NCBI RefSeq assembly: GCF_002999335.1
Contig: NW_020312751.1
Coordinates: 62,001 to 126,000, forward strand
Length of the DNA: 64,000 nucleotides
Origin: Cyclospora cayetanensis
Lineage: Eukaryota; Apicomplexa; Conoidasida; Eucoccidiorida; Eimeriidae
Direction: 5' to 3'
Every line of letters starts with the position of its first letter. Position 1 is the stretch's first letter. Shown here piece by piece: positions 46,549-60,600 of this stretch. The position numbers and the translations under genes are program-made. The notes under the pieces are model-generated. The model had not been told where the DNA came from, did not search any database, and saw only the letters and a program-made list of their open reading frames with translations.

Positions 46549-49273
46549 TTGGTTTTCGCTCGTATTCCACACTTTTCCTGTCGTTATCGTCTGTTTCTAT
46601 TGCTGTAAGGCACCCGCATACTGGAGAGCTCCCGAAAACTTGCGCCTTCACTAAGATTTAGAACTTACAGCCCACAACCATCTCAATGATTTCCCAAGCG
46701 CCAAGCTCGGCAAAGAAGACCAGCACCGCGCGGGCTGCTGACTGTCCAATTCAGTGTGCATCACCTATTGGCAACACCCCACTCGTTCCCTCTGGCACGC
46801 TGTTTTATACTTGGCGAGCTGCAAATGTCTGAACTGGGCAGACTGGGTAGCTACAGCTGGTGCCCTCCCAAGGTAGAATTCTATCTCATGCAGTTGCGCA
46901 GAGCTGCCTATGTGCAAGGCGCAGTTAGCCCTGGGCAGCTGGGTGTATACAGCGCCTGTGCCCCTCAAGATTTTTGGGCAGGAGCTTCTCAGCGGGCAAA
47001 GGCATATGTACCCAGCTGCTCCTCATCCTGCGTACAGCGCATCATATAAAGTATACTTAACGAAGAGTTGGTAAGGAATTGACTAGCCTTCCAGGTGTTT
47101 TCTCTAGTGTCCCAACTGTGGTCTCCGTAGCGAGAAACTAAACTTCTGATTCAATACAAACTTAATATAAACAGCTGAGTAAAAAAACTGCCGTCTTGGC
47201 CTGCCCGCACTTCTGAGAGTTACCACCATGATGAGTGAGAACAGCCAGGGTGCGTGCAGCTTCATCCTCCAAGCATGCCGATGCCTCGCATAAAGCTGCA
47301 ATTAGCAGTAAGCACACACAAGCAACGTTGCGTCTTGTTGTATCGAGTCAAAATATTTCTGCAATCCTGAATAGATAAGCCAAATGTCAGTCCTCTGCTA
47401 ATTCATATTTCAAGAATAACTAGCGACGCAAAGAAGTATTCGATTTTAACTTAACCTGTTACACCGTATTCCCGTAATTCACTAGGCACGCCCTTATGTT
47501 TCGTACCTGTACGTGAAAGCCAACGTATCATTCCTCTCCTAGCGGCCAGAAACCCGAGAACAGTGCAAATGAGAAGCGGAAAGTACTAAACATTCGGTAA
47601 AGAGGAATCGAAGGGAAGAAGGACACATGCACAAGCCAAAAATGGACGATAAATCAAACTGTCACAAACGCGGCAGCTCGATGGCTACAAGTCGCAGGAG
47701 CACGGAAATATATGAGTCTCATGCTATAAGAAAACGCAGGACAAATAAAGTGTATGGAGGGAAACAAAACGCACACTGCCTTTTTTAGTTCAGCAGTGCC
47801 ATTGTGCATCATAGAGCACTTTCGTCATGGTAAAATACAACCGTTCCATGTAGCGAAGGCGATTTCAAACAAATACTAAGGGCATGAAGACTGTAGGGAC
47901 AACAAAATGAGAAAGTCTGTGCTTATAAACTTGACTACACCGAATATCTTCAGAATAATAGCCAGCAAATTTTCAAGCAATACCTATGCATGGAGGTAGC
48001 GATTAAGAGGCAGAGCATGCCCTGAGGGAAGTCAATTACCAAGGGACGCCAGGAATACCGTTCATGGTGACCACTGTTGCTATCCAAACAGAGCAGCGAA
48101 TTCTCTCACAGACAATAAAGCAAGGGGCTGCTCCTCGAGGAGCACTTAAATTGGCGATCCCCACCCCCCCAATCCATTAGACGATTCTGTGTAGTGTGTT
48201 CTGGCAGCTCTCCATTCCTATAGCCCTACTATGCGGATTCCTGTGAATCCTCCGCCTCCACACGGGTCACACGCCCGTGTGGCAAACTTGTCGAAAAATC
48301 TGGCAACTTCTGGCACTTCTATAAGAGGCCAATACTTATAGCCTTGTGGCACTACCTACCTTTAGGGAATTTGACAGTAAAAGCAATTATTGATTCGTGA
48401 TAAAATGGAAAATGGTCCTAGACACCTAGTCGCAAACGTTTCGTCTGGTCGCCTTCTGCTACACTTCATAAAGCCCGCCGAACCAACAAGACCAAGGCTC
48501 CACAATCTAGGAGAAAACCCACAGGCACATATCATAATCAGGTACCTGTCTCCCTTAGTCTTTGCGCTTCCTTTCTTGTGCACTAGCCAGCTGTTTTTTG
48601 AACCCCTCTGCTCGTGAGGGTGAATATTGACCCAGGACCACTCGAGAAAAGGCCTGGATTCAAGAGGTTCTACTCAATGTACGCAAGGAATGTGGTGGAT
48701 CAATGGATAGACGAATGTACTGTTGTATTACAGCACTACAATTGGGGGTAGGTAAAGGTAAGGACCACGCCCTGGTTGCTTCAACTTTCTGCCGGATCGG
48801 ATTCATTCTTGCACCCGAAATGCAGTGCCCCCGAAATACAATTATTTTCATGAAAACAAACTTTTGTAGGCCTTCACATTCCACTGCTTGTGCTGCGACA
48901 GCTAAACCACACACCGTAGGTGCTGCTTGTGCTCTCTACATGTTCTGGCTGAAGACTAAGACGAGGTACATGTAGACAGTCCTCCAGTTCTTCCTGTTAG
49001 GTTCATAACTACTCCGGTAAGCCCGTGCTGCACTCCAGGTGTAGCATTCAGAAGTGTACATCGCATACAGGGTTTTCGGGTGCGAGCCCGGAATATCGTG
49101 TTGTCTCTGTTTTGTAGTGAATGGGGACTTGGAAAAAAGCACCTGTGAAGCCAGATGTCAAACAAGCTGTTAACTTGCTCAATTTCTCACGTACTTCGCT
49201 GAGGTAAGGCATCGAGAGCCACTGCCACAGATTCATCGTGTTCCGGAGCCTAAAGTAAACGCACGAGCATTAC
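46549..49273. other. Quiet region, no supported gene
   Basis: It looks more AT-rich and almost free of triplet runs, unlike the flanks. Only short ORFs occur. A plus-strand open stretch at 46756-47049 and both strands around 48660-48975 are protein-like in places but have no consistent splice partners. It may hold the 5' region of MED31 on the left. Confidence 0.45.
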
Positions 49274-49458
49274 CTTCCCTTCTCTTGAGGCAGCAATACC
49301 GACCATTGCTCCAGCGCTGGGCGATTCCTGCATCTTCCCTTCCTTCAAAAAATCATCCGCATGCCGATAAATCTGTCTATTACACTGTTGGGCTTCTAAC
49401 CTCCGAAACACCTTCGAAGCTGATCCGTGGATTAGCTCAATACACTGCGCTGGACGAC
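49274..49458 (-). CDS. Candidate internal exon of an unidentified gene
   Basis: The minus-strand segment runs from an acceptor CAG (49461-49459) to a GTAATG donor at 49273. It reads RPAQCIELIHGSASKVFRRL, EAQQCNRQIYRHADDFLKEG, then SPSAGAMVGIAASREGK. This looks like real helical protein and has two cysteines. A further small exon may follow near 49188-49214. The upstream and downstream exons were not assembled and no family was recognised. Confidence 0.4.
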
Positions 49459-52400
49459 CTGCAGCTGGACAGTCTGTTGGAAGCTTGTCAGCTTTCAGCA
49501 CATCAGTGAGCTCTTCATTGATATTTGCCCGTTTCGTCGGTTCCTCGGCTCAATAGCCAACCAACTTTTCTAATTAAATTCCTGCTGCAAAGCCAAAACG
49601 ACTGACTGCATGCCGAAAAAGCCTCCTTTTGTGTTGCTGCGGGGCTGTAAGCATGAAGCCTCTACCCCATCTTATTGACGTACCCACCCCACCCCTATTC
49701 CCATCGATGAATTGAGCATTGTTTGATGAATCAGGGGCGGTTTTGCCAAGTACTTTCCGGCACCCGTTCCCGTACAGGGAGCAGCTATGACTCTTTGAGC
49801 GCGTCCCACACTCATGGCGTACTCAGGTCATACTGCACGGGTCCAACAAAGAAGTAACGGACCATGATGATAAGACCCAACTTTGTTATGTAGCAGCACC
49901 TATGCGCCTTAGGCTCGCCAATCCGTCCATTTTCACTGCCTGTTAGAAAATGTACGTTCTAGATACTGTGCTAACGGGTGAAAAGGCAGATTGCACTTCT
50001 GCACCGTCTGTTTGCAAAGCAGATTCACCTTATCCGATGTCAATCGGCTTAAGTACTTCTTGATTCTAATGCTAAGCTATATCAGCAGAGACCCTACTCA
50101 TGGTGGGTCCCCAAAGTGCGGCCCTATTCTCTCTAGCGCCATTCACTGCGCCGCAGCCTGCTCAAGAGGCTTTCCGCTTTTCACATACTCCTCCTCTACT
50201 TGCCAAGCAACCTGCTGCCACTAGGCCCAATCCTACTCTCAAAGCTTTTCCTTCTTCGCATGGCCTTAAGGCTCGGACTCATATTACCCATTCCTCCAGA
50301 ATACAAGCAGGTGCGTTGTTAGCAACAGTCTGGGCCTGCTAAGAATCGCAATATCCCTCTGGCCTTTTCGCATTCACCTTCGATTGTACTGTACGGCCGG
50401 TTCATGCAGTCTCGACATCCAGTGGCTCTAAATCAAGACCTTGTTCTTCCTTCTCAGCCAAACAGGCAGCAGCTTGATCATTGGATCCTCAAGCCTCAAG
50501 TGGTCAAGTATTTATGGAAGCCTCACCGGCGTGTTGCTTGATTGGTGAGTAGCTGTCCGCCCACCTGACGGGACACCTAGGGTAGATCTCGGAAAAAACA
50601 CTGATAAAGCATCTGTTCTTTATGTTGTAGCTTTTGAGAACCAAAGCTGCATATTTCTAAGCATTTCGATATACTGGTCGATTTTCTCGTTGAGCTTTTT
50701 CAATTCTTCCAACAGCTTGTTGGTGTGCCGATTTCGGCACACACCGACGAGTCAGGGCTCGTATGACGACTCGAGCTGTGGCAGTGAACTGCATCTAACT
50801 CCAATAGGCAGGGCGAACAGAGCACAAACTTCTCCTCATGAAAAATACACAGCGAGATACATGCCTAACCGGCCATTACACTTTTGTGGTCGGTATAAAA
50901 ATCTCATTGATGAATCGGTAAACATTTCATCCGCTGAACAATGATGCTTTTCTAGTAGCTGTGGAGCAAGTACGTTCACACTGGCCAGCTGCCCTTCTTG
51001 AGCCGTCCCAAATAGCGCTGTTCCACAGTTTACGCTCATCTCTAGAGGGTGGTTTTTGTTGATCCCGATGCTAGCGATTCACGGAAACTCAAATTGCAAA
51101 TGACCTGATTAGAGCCTAAAACTGTTGTGGGGAAGCCTGAAGCCCCACACTATCCTAGCAAGTGTATGAGTGGAGAACAGCTAACTAGAAATTGTTCAGT
51201 TCAACGACAAAAGCTTTTGCCTTCCTCTGCTTGCGACCCGAAATGGAGGGGGTGTAGACAGCGAAGGCTCCCCTAGACCAACCAACCACTCCGAACATGC
51301 ACAGTCAGTTGCAACTCAAATCCAGTGCGCATGCATACAACAACTCGTCTTCTTTTATCGCGTTACATGTACTCTACGCCAAGAAGGTATGCCAAGAGAC
51401 AGTCGATATTGACTAGTTAGTAAGCAATGCTGAATAAAATGTAGGTTTTTGTAATAGGAAGTGTTTGCTTGCAGCTGTGCCCAATACAAGGGGCACTCGA
51501 AAATGGATGTATACAGCAGTGGGAAGAAGCCTCCCTAGGGCACCCTCGACAGCTACGCATCTGTAAAGGGCGGTGTATGCGCATATATGCCTACGGATAT
51601 GCTTAAGTGCTCGTGCCTTCAGTGTCTTCAATATGTTACAGTGGCGTCAAGGAGGTGCGTCTCTACTCTGAGGAGCAACGGAGAACGTCCTCTATTCAGG
51701 ATGGACCCTTTTGAGCAGTACTGCCTCTTCTAAAGACAAGGAATGCATATTTTCGTGAACGCCTTGCAGATATGTGGAAGACTTGCACACAGGCACTCCT
51801 TGCGACCATGACACCGACAGACGTGCACAACGGCGCCTCGCCCGCCGGCCAAAACGCTGAAGTCGTTGGTCAGCCCCTGGATGTACAAGAGAAAATAGAA
51901 ACTGCGCAGTTCTGAGAACTTGAAAACACTGATTGTGGTCTATAATGAATTTAGGGCAAGCAGTCGGAGCTGCAGCCGCCACAGCAGCGGCAGCTCCTGC
52001 TGCGGCTGCTCTTGCTGCTGTTCCTCGTCCTCGTGCAGCAGCTGCGTTTATCGACCGTGCTCGTGCTATTTCTTGGGGAAGATGCGTTGACGTCCATATG
52101 CCTGAGGGTTGTCTTTGTCTGCTGGGCTGCTGCAGGGGCACACAAGCGCAGCCATGGGCAGGCACCATCCACGGGCGGCCCCTGAAACCCTCTTTCTCCG
52201 TTCGTTTCAAACGCACCGGAGTGCCTTAACGTCTCTTGGCAGCAGAGATCGCAGAACAGCATCGGAAACAGCAAGCCGCGTGCGTCGGGTGGGACGGCCA
52301 GCGCCGTGTGCTGCATAGACCAGGCCGAGCCGCCACCGACCCTGCAGCGTGTTTTGCCACCCCACTGAAGCACACCGCAAATATGAGGCGGAAAGACGGC

Positions 52401-52461
52401 TCTTGGCTTCTTCAGCAGATGCAGCAGCAGGTCTGGTGAGCGGCGCGACACATCGACGGAA
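49459..52461. other. Region with weak exon candidates only
   Basis: On the plus strand, about 50100-50309 is open (MVGPQSAALFSLAPFTAPQP ... THSSRIQAG) and ends at a GTGCGT donor, and 50690-50944 is also open; neither was tied to a gene. At 51940-52230 an Ala-rich stretch is open on both strands, so its strand cannot be decided. The right part should include the promoter of the gene starting at 52462. Confidence 0.4.
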
Positions 52462-54295
52462 ATGCCGAAGATGACCAGCTCCGAAGCCTCCTCCCCCTTC
52501 TCCTTCTCCACGTCCACGGACGCAGGCACTGCAGCCCCCAGCACGTCTGTATCGCCGCCTCTTTCGCTGCCTTCTGCCGTTGCTGCCGCCACTTCGCCTG
52601 CTGGCGCAGCCGCAGCAGAAGGCAGCGAAAAAGGCACTGCCTGGTACTACGTGCTGAGCGGTCCAGAGGGCTCCCTGCTCTCCGTGGTCGTGTCGCCGCG
52701 CGATGGAGCCGAAGCCATCCGCCTCAGGATGCACGTGCGTCATGAAAGCCTGGCAGAGACGCTGGACGAAGGGCTGAAGGTCCGCCTTCTACCCTTTCCG
52801 GCGTCAGACGGCGCTGCAACCGAAGCCTCCCTGGCCACAGTCTCTGCTGCAACAGCAGCGCAGGATGGCTACGCCTGTCTGAAGGCTGTGAGGCGCCTCA
52901 CTAGGGCCCCCTACTTCTTCTCCTGGACAGACACCCCCGCGACAGCGCGAAATCCCACAGCGGCGGCACCCAAGACTCGCCTCCTCCAGGCTCGTGAGGG
53001 CGACAAGGCTGCGGATGCTCTTTCTGTGAAGTGCTCGCCGAACTGCTTGGCAGCGCTGCTGCTACTTGGCACGACGTCTTCTCCTCTAGGACCTCAGACG
53101 CAGCTGCTGCTCGTGACACTGCTACCGCCAAGCGAGCAGCAGCAGCAGACGAAGGCGATGGCGACACAGCTGCTGCTCGCACCAGTGCACCGGGAGCTGC
53201 TGCTCAGCAGGAGGCGTCCTGACACTCCCTCTCCCCTGGCTCCCGCCAGCAGCGACGCTGCAGAATCCAGGAGCAAATTCGGCAGCAAATCCACCGGCAG
53301 CAACAGCAGCAACGCCTCCAAAAGCCCCTGGTCCGCCATCGATGCGAAGGAATTCGTGGGATGGTGCGCTGTCTCTTGCGGCGGCGGCAGCGAGACCATG
53401 CGCCTTACGCAGACTTCCGTAAGAAATACTCCTTCTGTTGCCTTCGCTCCTACTGGTGCAGCACCGGCAGGAGCAAAAGCAGGAGCTCTCACCGAGGAGG
53501 AAAGAGTTCTGCATGGGCTGCAGAGCCGTGTGCCTTGGATACTTCTTTTCGGAGGTCAGTGGCGCGACGCAGTGGGGCGTTGGTTTTTCAACACCGAGGT
53601 GTTTGCATTGATGCCTGTACCACTGGATTCGCTGCACGCAGCAGAGGCCTCGTCAGAGCCACCGCTTTCTTCGGCAGCGAGTGCGGCCGAAGTTGAACCC
53701 CCTGCTGCAACACCACCCTCTAAGGGCTCACACGGGTGGGCATGGATTGCACTTGGGGAGCATCTGCATCGCGGCAGCGCGCTGAATCGGTCTGCTGCGG
53801 CTGCCGCTGCAGTCCGCCTCGACGCACTGAGCAACAGCGAGCTCTTGCTCGTCAATGGCGGCAGTGTCAAAGACACCCCCACCAGTGAAGCGGAGGAACT
53901 TCAGGAGGAGGAGGAAAAGGACCACAACCCCAACCCCAGCCACGACAACCACAACAACAACCATCAGCAGCACCGCGATAGTCACACTTACAACCTCAAA
54001 TTCAATCAGAACTCGGCCATCCCACTGACAGACTCCACGGTGGCTCTGCTGCTGACGCCTCGCAAAAACGCCTCCTCTGCTGCGAAGCCGCCAACAGCAA
54101 CAGCGGAAGACACCGCAACGCCGCTGCTAGACGTGCAGACTGTACAGCTGAATATCACAGGACCGCGGCCTGAGGCTCGCATCGGGTAGCCTTGCCATTC
54201 TGCACTGCTGCGCCTCCTCTGTTGCTGCTGCTTCCGAACTGCTGCGCGTTTCCTTGGTGCAGATTCTCTACCCGTGCGCGGTGTGTAGGTGTACA

Positions 54296-54362
<67 letters not shown>

Positions 54363-54579
54363 ATGGATATGTATATGTGGATATGTGGACATGTATAAAT
54401 GTGTGTGTATATCTATGTATTTGTGTGTGGATATGTATATGCATATGCATGGATATGGATATGCATGGATATGGATATGTATGGATATGGATATGTTTAT
54501 GTATGGATACGGATATGTATGTGTCTGCATGTATATGTGTATGTGTATATGTCTGCATGTATATATGCATATGTATAAG

Positions 54580-54616
<37 letters not shown>

Positions 54617-57600
54617 ATATGTATACGTATATGTATATGTGTATATGTATATGTATACGTGTGTATGTGTGTATTATTTTGCCCGTCTGCTAGTAGCACT
54701 TTGTCGCCTTCGTCTCTGCATCACCCCGTAAATACTACCGCACGCCCCTCGCCCTCTGGTGCTGTGCGGCACAGCCCGCAAGTCTCTGGCTGTTGATTTT
54801 GGTGTGCAGGCACTCGATGACTGCGCTGCGGCGCTGGAACGGGGTGTTGAGCTTCTTCTTGTGTGGTGGCGTGGGGGTGGATGGACAAGGTTTGCCTGAC
54901 ATCTGGGAATTTCGGCTGTCTGTACAGCAGCGCGCGAAGAGCAGCAGCAAGGGCGTGTATTGGGGTGACGGGCAGTGGCGGTGCCTCTACGGAGGAGGCG
55001 ATAGTGTCGCAAGGCCGTTATTTGAAGGGCCTCTGCAGCAGCAGCTTTTGCAGCAACAAGGCAGTCTTTCTGAAGTCGGCTCTGCGTCGCGCAGCACCAG
55101 CGGTTCTGGCGGAGGCTGTGGAGGCACCAGCAGCACGTGTGGATTGCCGTGCCTGATGTTTCCTTCGCTTGTTGCTCTTGAATTGCCACATACCGGCGAC
55201 GACCACCCCACCGTTCTGCAGCAGCAGGAGGAAGAGGAGGAGGAGAAGGCGGAGGGAGCAGAAGAGAAACAGCAGCAGCAGCAGGAGGAAGAGGAGGCGG
55301 AGGGCAAGGCGCGCGTGGAAGCTGACTTTTCATCTTCTGCCACCCGTCCTATGGAGAGTCCTTCAAGCAGAGGGCGGAAGCGCGGCAGCTGGGAAGCGCA
55401 TTCTTGCGGAAATATGAATTTACAGCAGCAGCAGCAGCTGCTGCCGCCGCTACGGAGGCGTAGGGGCAGTCCAGCCGACGGCCTGCACCGTCCGCGCTGC
55501 AGCAGCATGCGGCTAGAGGCAGCTTCTGCAGACGCTGGTACTGGCGCGGCGGAAAGGATGGCGTCGCTGCTGCTTGTATGTGGCGGCTTCAAACTGCCAA
55601 AAGACACTGGGCCGCTGCCTTCCCCCAACAAGCGGCGCGCGGCGGCAGCAACATCGCCAGGAGGCGCGCGAGAAACCCCCAAGGAGTGGACGTTGGCTCG
55701 CAGAGGAGCTCTTCTGCGCCGCTGCCGCCTTTTCCCGGAGCAGCTGGCAATGTGTTTTTGCGTGGATTCGCATCACCCCCAGGCAGTGCAGCTGCGTCTC
55801 CCTGCAGGGGAAAGTGACTCGCCTGGCGAGGAGGGCTCTCCAGTGTCTCAACAGGAGCAGCTAGGAGGGTCGCAACACATGCAAGTAGCAGCAGCAGCCA
55901 CGAGCCATTCGACAGACACAGCTGAAGCTGGAGCAGCAGCCACGAGCCATTCGACAGACACAGCTGAAGCTGGAGCAGCAGCCACGAGCCATTCGACAGA
56001 TACAGCTGAAGCTAGAGCGGCAGCCACACGCCATTCGACAGATACAGCTGAAGCTAGAGCGGCAGCCACACGCCATTCGACAGATACAGCTGAAGCCAGA
56101 GCGGCAGCCACACGCCTTTCGACAGATACAGCTGAAGCTGGAGCAGCAGCAGGAGAGAAACCGACGGAGGCTTTAGCTTCCATGACGGCTGCAGCGGGCA
56201 GTGCAAGTGCAGGCGCATCTGCAGCACTCGTGCTGAGCAGCAGCAGCGCCGGCAGTTGCTGCGAGATCGCCTCTCAAGACGACCATGAAGGCGTTGCGCA
56301 TCAGAGCAGCAACAAGGTCAGCAGCGGCAACAATAATCATCGCTACAAGACGACCAAGCGGCAGAGCGAAACCTCTCCATTCGCCCTCTCTACTTGGCTT
56401 CAAGGCGTGGCAGCAGCAGTGGATGGGGAGCCTGAGGACGGTGAACTGCCTCCGGACGTTGCGATGGAAGCCGCTGATGCCACAGCCGAAGCAGCAGCTG
56501 CTGAAGGAGCAGCAACTGCTGAAGGAGCAGCAACTGCTGAAGGAGCAGCAACTGCTAAAGGAGCAACTGCTGCTGCTGCTGCGTCCCCGCAGCTGCAGCA
56601 CCACGAGCAGCAGCAACGAGAAAGCCGCAGAGCCTCCGTTCTGGAGCGCCTCCGGAAGAAACTCCGAAACAAAGCTCCTGCGCCAGCAGCAACAGCCTCA
56701 GCAGGAAGGCCTTTCGCAGCAGCAGAAGCGGCAGCAGCAGAGGCAGCAGCAGCGGTTCCAGGTGAAGGCATGTACTTGTCAAAGCCCTTCCTGCAACCTG
56801 TACATTCTCCAAAGAAGCCTGCAGAGGTAGCGGCAGAAGTCACGCCGGCAGGAGGAAGTGTGGCGCATTGTGGGTCTACCTCGGCTGCTTTTGCAGCCGC
56901 TGACACACCACGGGTAGCTTCGAAAGCAGACTCCTCCACGACCTCCTTGCTGCAGCTGTTGCACCATACGTCTCAATGGCCATACGCAGCACTGGCAAAT
57001 CCCCCGACGTTGACAGCGGCAAGCAGCGAGCAGCGCTGCGGCAGCTCCCTGACGGGAGAGTTCACCAAGCCACCCGGCCTGTTGCTGGAGCCAGACACGC
57101 CAGGCAGCAGCCGCATCCCCGCTGGCAAATCTGGTGGCAGACTAAGCTTCCGCCTGCAGAAGAGCCCTGTGGATGCACTGCACCTTCGCCGATGCAAGGC
57201 GCTGCTGATGCAGCAGCTGGAAGAGGGAGAGGAGCTGGTGCTGCCTCCTGAGTTGCAGCGGCAACAGCAGCCACCTGCTGTTGTAGCTCGCCACCACCAA
57301 GGTGACGCCGTCCCCAGCTTGCAGCATCCCCTCCAATCGCAGCCCTCAGAAATTCCCTCTGGCCGGCCTGTGGTGGAGCAGCAGTCGAATTCTTGGCAAC
57401 AGCACCAGCAGCAGCAACACCAGCAGCAACAGCACCAGCAGCAACAACACCAGCAGCAACAGCACCAGCAGCAACAGCACCAGCAACAACAACAGCACCA
57501 GCAACACCAGCAGCAACACCAGCAACAGCAACAACAACAACAGCAGCAATACCTGCGTCTACCACCACCACCACCACCACCACACCAGCGGCAACAGCAA

Positions 57601-60600
57601 CAGCACCAGCAGTACTCACAGATGCGCCAGTGGCAGCAACGGAAACTCGCTTCTGTTGGTCATCTGTTTTACGAGACTCCGATGCCTTTGCAGCAGCAGC
57701 AGCTGCTGCTGCACAGCTACCCAGCGGCATCAGCAGGCGGACTGCTGCCGCAAGTTGCTGCCCCTGTATCTGCAGCAATATCTGCTGCTGGTGCTGCTGC
57801 TGCTGCTGCTGCTGGCGTAGCTGACTGGCCGCCAGGCCTTGCGCCTCCGCAGCAACAGCCGTTTCTGCTGCAGCTACAGCAGCCCCTCAAGCAGCTGCAG
57901 CAGGCAGCACCGCAGCAGCAACAACGGCAGACCCTGCAGCAGCTACCACTGCAGGCGCATCCGCACTGGCCCTATCAGCTGCTGCACCCGCACCCGCAGC
58001 AGCACCCGCAGCAGCAGCAGCAGCAGCAGCAGAGCGCCGCAGCGTCGATTCTCGGAGCGCAGTATGAGCGGCCTCCATGGCGTCCCCTGCAGACTCAGAC
58101 GCATGCACTGCTACAGCAGCAAGGGGCTGGGGGGATTTCTGTGGGAGTGAGGGGCCATGCGGATGCCGCTGTTTCCTTGGGTGTTGCTGCTGCTGCTGCT
58201 GCATGCCCCGTCGAAGGCTCTCCTGCGTTGCTGCCTGCTGCGCCTTCACCGCCGTCTGGAACGCACCTGCACCGCACCACGGAGCAAGAGCCGGTTCTTC
58301 CTGCAGAAGAAGCTCCTCCCACCGAGTACCAAGAGGCACCGCTAGGAGGCGAACAGGGGCGGCAACACCAGCAGGGGCGAGCGCTGCAGCGAGACGACAT
58401 GGGGTTGCTGCTGGAGAGGGGCCTTCGGCTGCTGTTGAACCTGGCCGCAGATGTGCAAGTTGACGGGGAGGTTTTCTTGCAGTGTTTTCGGCATTTCTTG
58501 GGGAGCAGGAGCAGCGCCAGCCGCAGCGGCGTGCATCAGCAGCAGGTGCCTTCGTCCTTCCGTTCGGCGGGTTGGCAAATCGGCAGCGCAGCCAGCAGCA
58601 GCAGCGCCGAGCGACGCAGCAGCTTCAGCAGGACCAGCGGAGTGACTCACGGCAGCCGCAGGGGGAGCGCGAGCAGTCAAACGTCCAGCAGCTGTGTCAA
58701 CAGACGCGAAGGAGGCGCACGTCCTTGGGGCTGGTGGGGGAATTCTGTGTGTTGTGGCCAGCATGCGAAACGCAGCAGACGAAAGCTGCTCGAAAAGCGT
58801 AGCAGCAGCAGGAGGAGTAGCGGCGATAGCAGTAGCAGCAGGAGCAAGAGCAGCAGGAGCGAGAGCGGCAGTAGCAGGAGCAGCAGGAGGAGCAGTAGCA
58901 GCGAGAGCAGTAGCAGGAGCAGCAGGAGGAGCAAGAGCAAGAGCAGGAGCAAGAGCAAGAGCAGCAGCAGTACAGAGCACCGCTACAGGCGGAGCCGCCG
59001 TACGGGCAGCCGAGGAGTGACGGCGAGGGCAAGCAAACGCAGCCGCATCTCTACGCATCGCTGCCACTACAAGAAAAGGGGTCATAGCCACGCAGCGCGC
59101 CGCAGTGAAAGTAGCACCAGCTATACAAGGAGCCAGAGCAGCAGCAGCAAGTGGCGATTCTCGAGATGCCGTCAGCATCGCCATGCTAAGCTTCGAGGAA
59201 GCCGCCGCGGCTCTAAGAGGGGCCAAAGCAAGTCGCATTCGCACAGGCGAAAGCCTCAGCAGCCGCTGTCTGTCTCCTCGCAAGGGAAGCGGGAGGATGC
59301 TTTGCAGTCGGGGGCGGAGCAACAGCTGCACTCTCAGCTGCTGCAGCAGCCATTTTTGATCAGAGGAGAGAACTGCTGTAGCCCCAGGAAGGACCCCCTA
59401 AAGCACCTTGCTGCTGCAGACCACCTCGCAGCAGGAGCAGCAACAGCGGCAGCTGCAGCACCTACTGCTGCGTCTGGCGCTGCTGCACGTCTGCATGCAC
59501 CTGATTTCCTTTCTTTGGAAACGCGCCGCGTTCTTCCGACCGTCACAAGCAGCCACAGCCGCCGTAACCGAAGCCAGAGCCATAGCCGCAGCAGCCTCGG
59601 CAGCAGCGTTCGCGGCAACATCAAGAGAGTGATGAGCGGGGGGGAAACGCACGTCCACACACCGTCCTTGAGAGACTGCAGTTGTTGCCTCCAAGAGACA
59701 AACAAAAGAAGAAAGCTCTCAAGGCACCGCAGAAACGGGCAGTGCCCAGGCACACAGTCTCCCAGCAGCGACTACAGCACCAGCAGCAGGAAGAACGCCA
59801 GGAAGAAGGACGGACGGGAGGGGCTTCTGCAGCATCAGCAGCAGCAGGGCAAGCGACGTATGCACGAATCCTGGAGCAGTTGCTCTGATAGCAGGGGAAC
59901 CAGCAACGGCAGCTCGAGGCGTCTCAGTAGGTGCAGCAGCAGCAGCGGCAATTCCAGCAGCAGCAGGCCCCTGCTGTCTCAGCATTTGCAGGAGCAGCAG
60001 GTTCAGCCCCGCAGTGAACCGCTAGCTTTCCGCAGCCGCAGCGCCTCATCTCGCAGAAGCAGCACCAGCAGCATCAGAGGCACTGGTGACACCTGCAGTC
60101 ATAAAGACGAAACGCCAGAGCAGTTGCAGCAGCACAAGTGGCGGCAGCTGTTGCAGCTGCGCCTCCAGCAGCAACAACAGCAACGGCATCCTTCCTCAAC
60201 TGGGGTGAAGGCTCCTGACATGTTGCCGCAGCGCGCACAGATGCCTTTTTTGTCAGCACCGCAACCAGAGAGAGAGGCACTCGAGCGGCCGCTTCAGCTC
60301 AGCACATACATGCAGCAGCAGCAACAAGGGACAAAGCAGCCCCAAGGGCAACAGCAGCAGCATGAGAAGGAGCTGTACACGCAGCAGAAGCAGCTGCAGC
60401 AAACGTCTCCGGCGCAGCAGCAGCAGGGCACCCACGAGCAGCAGCCGCTGCAGTCCTTGGTCGAACGAATGGGAAGGATCCGGCGCGAGAAGATCCGGCA
60501 GCGGTGGCAACAGCGCTTGAGCAGATCCTACGAGGAGCCCGTCTCTTCTGAAACTGCCGATATTGTGGGGCGTCCAGCAGCCAGTGTCTGCTCAGCAGGC

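Noticed and set aside
51933..52637. Overlapping Ala-rich ORFs on both strands before the Kelch-like gene
   Set aside because: The sequence is symmetric in composition and no splice or family evidence decides the strand.
54289..54796. Plus and minus ORFs of Val/Cys/Tyr/Met or His/Thr/Ile/Tyr repeats
   Set aside because: Translations of the GT/TA microsatellite in the intron.
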